11,341 nucleotides of DNA, from NCBI GenBank assembly GCA_017470045.1, contig JAFUFG010000098.1:1-11341 (forward strand). Direction: 5' to 3'. Source of the stretch: Bacilli bacterium (GTDB lineage Bacteria; Bacillota_I; Bacilli_A; RF39; UBA660). The notes under the pieces are model-generated. The model saw only the letters and a program-made list of their open reading frames with translations. It was not told where the DNA came from and made no database searches. Positions 6,659 to 11,341 of this stretch are shown here, piece after piece. The position numbers and the translations under genes were made by a program. Position 1 is the first letter of the stretch; each line of letters begins with the position of its first letter.

Positions 6659-7419
6659 AAGAAAAAAAGAAAATGAAAACATGGTTAAAAGTATTATTAA
6701 TTGTAATAGGAGCATTATTTATAAGCTTCGTAGCATTAGTAGGTTTTATGTTATATCATGACTTTTCTATTGAAGCAAAATTAAATCGAGAAGTAGAAGA
6801 AATCGAAGATATAATGAATGCTACAGAATTTGATGAAGAAAAATTTAAAGAAAAATTGGATCATTCTGTATCAAGTGGAGATTATCATAAAGTTGAAAGA
6901 GCTTATAAAAACTATCTAAGAGATTATTATCTATTATTAGATAAGATTGAAAAATTCTATGATTCTATTGATGTAAATAATATTTTAAGTATTGAAAATA
7001 TTGAAAAAGATGGAAAGGATTTTATTCAAACTAGAATAAAATTAGAATCCTATAAAAAAGAATGTGAATCTTTAAAAGAGAAGTTTGATTCTTTTTCCGA
7101 TGAAAAAGTTGTTATGTCTTATTTGAATTCAGATTTAGATGAATATTATGTAGATTATTTTAAAAAGATTATTGGTGATGTAAGCCAAACAGCAAAAGAA
7201 AAAGAATTATCAAGATATTTATCAGTTAGTAGTGAACAAATTAAAGGAATTAAAGATATCTTTGATTTCTTATCTAGTCATAAAGCAAATTGGGATACAG
7301 ATGGACAATCTATTCTATTTGATAATGAACAACTCCTAAATGAATATCAAGCTTTATTTGATAAAATAACAAGTATTACATTTGATGAGGAAGAAAGTAA
7401 TACAAGTTCAGAAGCGTAG
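6655..7419 (+). CDS. Unrecognised membrane-anchored helical protein
   Basis: 254 residues, no recognised domain. A basic N-terminus (KEKKKMKTWLK) leads into one membrane helix at about 10-34, without a lipobox cysteine. The remaining 220 residues are strongly charged and predicted largely helical, with probable coiled-coil stretches (about 40-60, 75-100, 125-150, 190-215). The tail is acidic and Ser/Thr-rich. The positive-inside rule suggests an extracellular helical domain held at the membrane. GAGGTGA lies seven bases before the ATG, which overlaps the stop of the Lgt-like gene. It is the last gene of the operon, followed directly by a terminator. I recall similar unannotated proteins in gut Firmicutes, but cannot verify this here. 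Confidence 0.8.
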   Translation: MKEKKKMKTWLKVLLIVIGALFISFVALVGFMLYHDFSIEAKLNREVEEIEDIMNATEFDEEKFKEKLDHSVSSGDYHKVERAYKNYLRDYYLLLDKIEKFYDSIDVNNILSIENIEKDGKDFIQTRIKLESYKKECESLKEKFDSFSDEKVVMSYLNSDLDEYYVDYFKKIIGDVSQTAKEKELSRYLSVSSEQIKGIKDIFDFLSSHKANWDTDGQSILFDNEQLLNEYQALFDKITSITFDEEESNTSSEA

Positions 7420-7421
7420 TT

Positions 7422-7450
7422 AAAAGCAACCATTCAGTTGCTTTTTTCTT
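7422..7450 (+). terminator. Rho-independent terminator closing the sortase operon
   Basis: AAAAGCAAC (7422-7430) and GTTGCTTTT (7437-7445) form a perfect 9-base stem with a 6-base loop, followed by more T. It sits three bases after the stop codon of the last operon gene. Confidence 0.88.
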
Positions 7451-7480
7451 TGTCCATAATACTAAAAAAACTCATATAAT
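7450..7480 (+). promoter_or_regulatory. Promoter of the GT2-TPR glycosyltransferase gene
   Basis: TATAAT (7475-7480) with a weak TTGTCC (7450-7455) at a long 19-base spacing. GGTGAT begins five bases after the -10 box, so the mRNA would start about at the ribosome site. Confidence 0.5.
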
Positions 7481-7486
7481 ATATGG

Positions 7487-8578
7487 GTGATAATTATTAA
7501 GAAATATAAAGTATGTGTATATGCAATCTGTAAAAATGAAGAGCAGTTTATTCCTCGTTGGGTAGAATCTATGAAAGAAGCAGATGAAATCTATGTATTA
7601 GATACTGGTTCAACGGATAACTCAGTAAAATTATTAAAATCATTAAATGTAAAAGTAAAAAAGAAAAAGTTTAAAGAATGGAGATTTGATGATGCAAGAA
7701 ATGAATCTTTAAAAATGGTACCAAAAGATTGTGATATCTGTGTATGTACCGATCTAGATGAAGTATTTGAAAAAGGGTGGAGAAAGAAATTAGAAGATAT
7801 TTGGAAAGAGAATACAACAAGACTAGCTTATAACTATAACTGGAAATTGGATGAACAAAATCATCCAGAAGTAAATTTTTATATTGAGAAGATTCATACA
7901 AGAAAAGATTATACTTGGACTCATCCAGTTCATGAAGTGTTGACATACATTGGAAAAGGCAAAGAACAAATAATAACAACAGATGAAATTACATTAAATC
8001 ATTATCCAGACTCGAATAAATCTAGAAGCAGCTATCTTCCATTATTAGAACTTTCAGTAAAAGAAAATCCAGAAGATGATCGTAATATGCATTATCTAGG
8101 AAGAGAATATATGTATTATGGGAAATGGAATGAATCGATTGATACTTTGATAAAACATTTATCTATGAAGAATGCTGTTTGGAAAGATGAAAGATGTGCC
8201 TCTATGCGATTTATCGCAAGATGCTATAAAAACTTAAATCGAATAGAAGAAGCAAGAATGTGGTTAGATAAAGCAATTCAAGAAGCTCCATACTTACGAG
8301 ATCCATATATGGAACGAGCACTATTAGAATATCAGATTGAAAATTGGAAAGATGTAGAGAAATATTGTTTATTAGCTCTAAAGATAAAAAATCATCAGAA
8401 AACTTATATAAATGAAATTTTTAGTTGGGACAATACTGTCTATGATCTTTTATCCATTTGTAGTTATTACTTAGGAAAATATAAAGATTCATATCAATAC
8501 GTAAAGAAAGCTTTCGATATGGATCCAACAAATGAAAGAATAAAAAATAATCTAGCTTTAATAAAAGAAAAAAATTAA
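7487..8578 (+). CDS. GT2 family glycosyltransferase with TPR-like C-terminal half
   Basis: 363 residues from GTG 7487, or 360 from ATT 7496. The N-terminal half is a GT-A fold: KVCVYAICKNEE (about 8-19), YVLDTGSTDNS (36-46) for the nucleotide, and TDLDE (88-92) as the metal-binding DxD. THPVHE at about 146-151 is typical of this GT2 subgroup. The C-terminal half (about 190-363) is helical with TPR-like repeats, such as YYGKWNESIDTLIKHL, RIEEARMWLDKAIQEAP and YLGKYKDSYQYVKKAF. Such GT2-TPR proteins add sugars to surface or protein acceptors in the cytoplasm, with TPRs holding the acceptor. No ATG is usable: the first in-frame ATG is at about residue 29 and would remove the first strand. GGTGAT (7486-7491) is well spaced for ATT 7496, giving an N-terminus that reads (M)KKYKVCVYAICKNEE. 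The collagen-like gene follows after 81 bases with no clear terminator. Confidence 0.87.
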   Translation: MIIIKKYKVCVYAICKNEEQFIPRWVESMKEADEIYVLDTGSTDNSVKLLKSLNVKVKKKKFKEWRFDDARNESLKMVPKDCDICVCTDLDEVFEKGWRKKLEDIWKENTTRLAYNYNWKLDEQNHPEVNFYIEKIHTRKDYTWTHPVHEVLTYIGKGKEQIITTDEITLNHYPDSNKSRSSYLPLLELSVKENPEDDRNMHYLGREYMYYGKWNESIDTLIKHLSMKNAVWKDERCASMRFIARCYKNLNRIEEARMWLDKAIQEAPYLRDPYMERALLEYQIENWKDVEKYCLLALKIKNHQKTYINEIFSWDNTVYDLLSICSYYLGKYKDSYQYVKKAFDMDPTNERIKNNLALIKEKN

Positions 8579-8607
8579 TATTCCTATTCTGTGCATTTGC
8601 AATATCT

Positions 8608-8632
8608 ACAAAATAGTAACTTTCATAGAATA
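8608..8632 (+). promoter_or_regulatory. Candidate sporulation-type (sigma-E/K-like) promoter upstream of collagen-like gene
   Basis: CATAGAATA (8624-8632) fits the CATA-N3-TA shape of mother-cell sigma factor -10 boxes, with an AC (8608-8609) 14 bases upstream. That spacing is a little short. No TATAAT-type sigma-A promoter is visible in this gap, unlike for other genes here. Weak evidence. Confidence 0.25.
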
Positions 8633-8638
8633 ATATGA

Positions 8639-9534
<896 letters not shown>

Positions 9535-9546
<12 letters not shown>

Positions 9547-10047
9547 ATCCACAAGTAAATGATTTACATATTCTTCAATTGTTTCATATTGTTCTAACGT
9601 ATAACAATTGAAATTTGGTTCTTTATCAAATCCAGGACCAAAATGAGCACGTCCATTTTCTTCACGATTTGATTTGATTAAAACAGCTTGTTTAATTGTA
9701 GGGTTTTCTATAAACTCTTTGATATAATCATCATCCAAAATAGGATGTAAGTTACCAGAATCGAAATCAATATTTGGTAATGTTCTATCATCCATTTTTT
9801 CTTTCTTTTGAATTTCTTCCCATAGTTTTTGATCTACATAATAAGAAGTAAGATGTATTCCTTCATAATCTTTGTATTCATCTTTTAATGTTTCACGGAA
9901 TTCTTTTGTAAATACTAATCTCCACCAAAAGAAGTTTGGAATTGTTCCATCCCATTCCCGACAAGAAGAAAACATTTCACGATGAGCATAATAATATTGA
10001 TGTATTTCGTCATCTAATTGTGTTTCTGCAGCTTCAAATTTTTCCAT
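9535..10047 (-). CDS. Unrecognised acidic soluble protein
   Basis: 170 residues, no recognised family. It has no signal peptide or membrane helix and is rich in Asp, Glu and aromatic residues. A notable aromatic patch FFWWRLVF lies at about 39-46. Other visible stretches include HLTSYYVDQKLWEE (about 65-78), DDDYIKEFIENPTIKQAVLIKSNREENG (about 104-131; split here only to show the region) and an HFGPGFD turn (about 135-141). The start is set by AGGAGG six bases upstream. Only 11 bases separate it from the six-TM gene before it, so both are one transcript. It is likely cytoplasmic and may work with the membrane partner. Its stop codon lies inside the shared terminator stem. Confidence 0.75.
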
Positions 10048-10058
10048 AATTCCTCCTG

Positions 10059-10811
10059 TTAATTTTTATATTTACGAGCAATCTCTCTTTTTTCAGCTTC
10101 TTTTTGATTATATTCTCCAATAGATTCAATTGACCCAACAATAGTCATACCAATTGTTTTCGCTAAAATCGGTCCAACGATGATTGCAACAATTATACCA
10201 ATAACAAGCATAATTGCATTTGATAATAAGAATGTAAGAATAGGTAATAATAGAAGAATAAATACGCTATTTAATAGAAGCGTAATAACATTCTCTTTTT
10301 CTATTTTCAATGTAGAAACTAAACTTAGAATATAAAAGACTACACCACCAATAGCATAAGAAGTAATAATCATCATAGCTTGATTTGTATAAGCTTTATG
10401 AAATAACAATAGATTCGCTAGTGAATCACTGATAGAAATAATACCACTATCTGCTAATTTTAAAATCAGAAAGATTATTCCAAATATTAATCCTAATCCA
10501 CAGAAAATTGTGGATAAAAATTTTCTAACCTTAGATCCCTGCTTGTGGAAAAAATCAATTAAGCATAAAAATAAACTAATAATAAAATATCCAATAAGAA
10601 TACTTGTGGAAATATTATTAAAATAAAGTTTCGCAGCAAAATCATTCATATTATTAAAATCAATTGGTTGTGTAAAATAAGAAATGACGATTAATACAAT
10701 TGAGTAAAGAAATACAAGAATAGGTATAATGGATAGAAAAAATTTAATCCAATTCTTTTTTTCTTCTTTAATAGATTGAAATAACATAGATATATTTCTA
10801 CTTAAAATCAT
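10059..10811 (-). CDS. Unrecognised six-TM membrane protein
   Basis: 250 residues, six predicted membrane helices at about 25-46, 69-88, 98-118, 147-166, 176-196 and 198-218. The N-terminus is short and charged (SIKEEKKNWIKF). After the last helix comes a Gly-containing stretch (IGMTIVGSIESIGEYN) and a basic C-terminal helix (KEAEKREIARKYKN). There are no transporter or enzyme motifs I recognise, and charged residues are scarce within the helices. ATG 10811 is chosen over GTG 10820, since GGTGAC (10821-10816) covers that GTG and is four bases from the ATG. It is first in a two-gene operon with the acidic 170-residue protein, and divergent from the right-edge glycosyltransferase through a dyad-shaped promoter region. 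Confidence 0.8.
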   Translation of the reverse strand: MILSRNISMLFQSIKEEKKNWIKFFLSIIPILVFLYSIVLIVISYFTQPIDFNNMNDFAAKLYFNNISTSILIGYFIISLFLCLIDFFHKQGSKVRKFLSTIFCGLGLIFGIIFLILKLADSGIISISDSLANLLLFHKAYTNQAMMIITSYAIGGVVFYILSLVSTLKIEKENVITLLLNSVFILLLLPILTFLLSNAIMLVIGIIVAIIVGPILAKTIGMTIVGSIESIGEYNQKEAEKREIARKYKN

Positions 10812-10831
10812 AAAAGTCACCTCACAATATT

Positions 10832-10840
10832 ATTATATCA
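10832..10840 (-). promoter_or_regulatory. Extended -10 promoter of the six-TM/acidic protein operon
   Basis: Minus strand TGA plus TATAAT (10837-10832), with no good -35 at 17 bases (TCACTA). GGTGAC follows ten bases later. Its -35 zone overlaps the opposite promoter. Confidence 0.55.
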
Positions 10841-10857
10841 CGATAGATTTTAATTAG

Positions 10858-10866
10858 TGATATAAT
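10858..10866 (+). promoter_or_regulatory. Extended -10 promoter of the right-edge GT2 gene
   Basis: TGA plus TATAAT (10861-10866), with no good -35 (TCACGA at 17 bases). GGTGAT follows seven bases later, then the ATG after three. It mirrors the opposite promoter base for base across the -10 region. Confidence 0.6.
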
Positions 10867-10882
10867 AAAAGTAGGTGATAGA

Positions 10883-11341
10883 ATGATAGACATAATTATT
10901 CCAGTTTATAACACACCTTATGCAGATCTTGAAAGATGTTTAAAGAGTATTGAAAATCAAACATATAAAGATTACAAAGTTTATATTATTGATGATGGTA
11001 GTAAAGACTCTGTAAAAAAACAATTAGATTCTTATGTTTCAGGTAAAAAAAATTACTTTGTCAAGCATATAGCGAATGCTGGTGTAAGTAATGCTAGAAA
11101 TCTAGGCATTGAAAGTTCGAATAGTAAGTATCTAACTTTTGTAGATGCGGATGATACAATAGAACCAAATTTCTTATCCGAAGCAATTAACTTAATAGAA
11201 GATAATAACCTAGATCTAATTATTGGTGGATATCACGAAATAAAAGATAATGAAATTGTAAGAACTAGAGTATGTTTACCAGGACTTCATATTTATAATA
11301 ATTTAAATCTAAAATTATTCTTTGAAAAATTACTTAGTTCC
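10883..11341 (+). CDS. GT2 family glycosyltransferase (EpsJ/WcaA-like), C-terminus cut off by window edge
   Basis: Open from ATG to the right edge, 153 residues, with no stop. Classical GT2 N-terminus: IDIIIPVYN (2-10), ERCLKSIENQTYKDYKV, YIIDDGSKD (34-42) for nucleotide binding, NAGVSNARNLGIE (65-77), and FVDADDTI (86-93), whose DAD is the metal-binding DxD. This subgroup builds surface polysaccharide, exopolysaccharide or teichoic acid glycans in the cytoplasm, using nucleotide sugars. It differs from the upstream GT2-TPR enzyme in motif wording and belongs to another GT2 branch. GGTGAT three bases upstream fixes the start. The donor and acceptor, and whether more glycan genes follow, cannot be seen. 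Confidence 0.9.
   Translation, partial: MIDIIIPVYNTPYADLERCLKSIENQTYKDYKVYIIDDGSKDSVKKQLDSYVSGKKNYFVKHIANAGVSNARNLGIESSNSKYLTFVDADDTIEPNFLSEAINLIEDNNLDLIIGGYHEIKDNEIVRTRVCLPGLHIYNNLNLKLFFEKLLSS

Larger units (their letters stand above)
10830..10868. repeat. 12-base inverted repeat spanning a divergent promoter pair
   Basis: TTATTATATCAC (10830-10841) and GTGATATAATAA (10857-10868) are exact reverse complements separated by 15 bases. Each arm contains an extended -10 box (TGATATAAT) pointing outward. The arms may simply be two promoters, or may also be an operator. Confidence 0.8.

Noticed and set aside
7671..7979. Minus-strand open frame inside the GT2-TPR gene
   Set aside because: Antisense to the DxD and HPVHE motif region; no ribosome site.

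Overview
The window is very AT-rich chromosomal DNA from a low-GC Bacillota (Firmicutes) bacterium. It is probably one of the gut-type Erysipelotrichia/Bacilli or RF39-like lineages, but the exact taxon is not decidable from the sequence. Evidence for the phylum: strong GGAGG/GGTGAT ribosome binding sites, TATAAT-type promoters, a class B sortase, an OatA-like acyltransferase 3 protein and a collagen-like protein of the kind seen in spore-forming Firmicutes. Tryptophan is encoded by TGG throughout and TGA serves as a stop, so the standard bacterial code applies rather than the mycoplasma code. No phage, transposon, CRISPR or RNA gene was seen.

Layout. (1) Positions 1-2834, minus strand: a cut-off membrane acyltransferase 3 gene with its own promoter, a terminator, then an overlapping pair encoding a double zinc-ribbon membrane protein and a secreted/membrane TPM-domain protein with a poly-glycine tail. 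(2) 2945-3493, plus strand: a transglutaminase-like protein, divergent from the zinc-ribbon gene and closed by its own terminator. (3) 3540-7419, plus strand: a tightly packed six-gene operon encoding class B sortase, Ham1/RdgB-like NTP pyrophosphatase, 3-TM protein, zinc-ribbon 3-TM protein, divergent Lgt-like membrane protein and a TM-anchored helical protein, ended by a good terminator. (4) 7487-9514, plus strand: a GT2 glycosyltransferase with TPR-like C-terminus, then a threonine-rich collagen-like protein. (5) 9535-10811, minus strand: an operon of a six-TM protein and an unknown acidic soluble protein, convergent on the collagen gene and sharing its terminator. (6) 10883 to the edge, plus strand: a second GT2 glycosyltransferase, cut off.

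Most genes point to the cell envelope or surface: sortase, Lgt-like protein, acyltransferase, two glycosyltransferases, TPM protein and collagen-like protein. The best candidate for joint action is the GT2-TPR enzyme and the collagen-like protein beside it, whose GXT triplets are typical O-glycan acceptors; this is inference. The sortase has no sortable substrate in the window, and the Lgt-like protein lacks the family's signature residues.

A recurrent regulatory pattern is visible. The -10 box often lies only 5-7 bases upstream of the Shine-Dalgarno, so predicted 5' leaders are extremely short and start at the ribosome binding site. The GT2-TPR gene follows the same pattern and probably uses an ATT or GTG start codon. 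No wholly new system can be demonstrated; the unexplained points are listed as separate findings.
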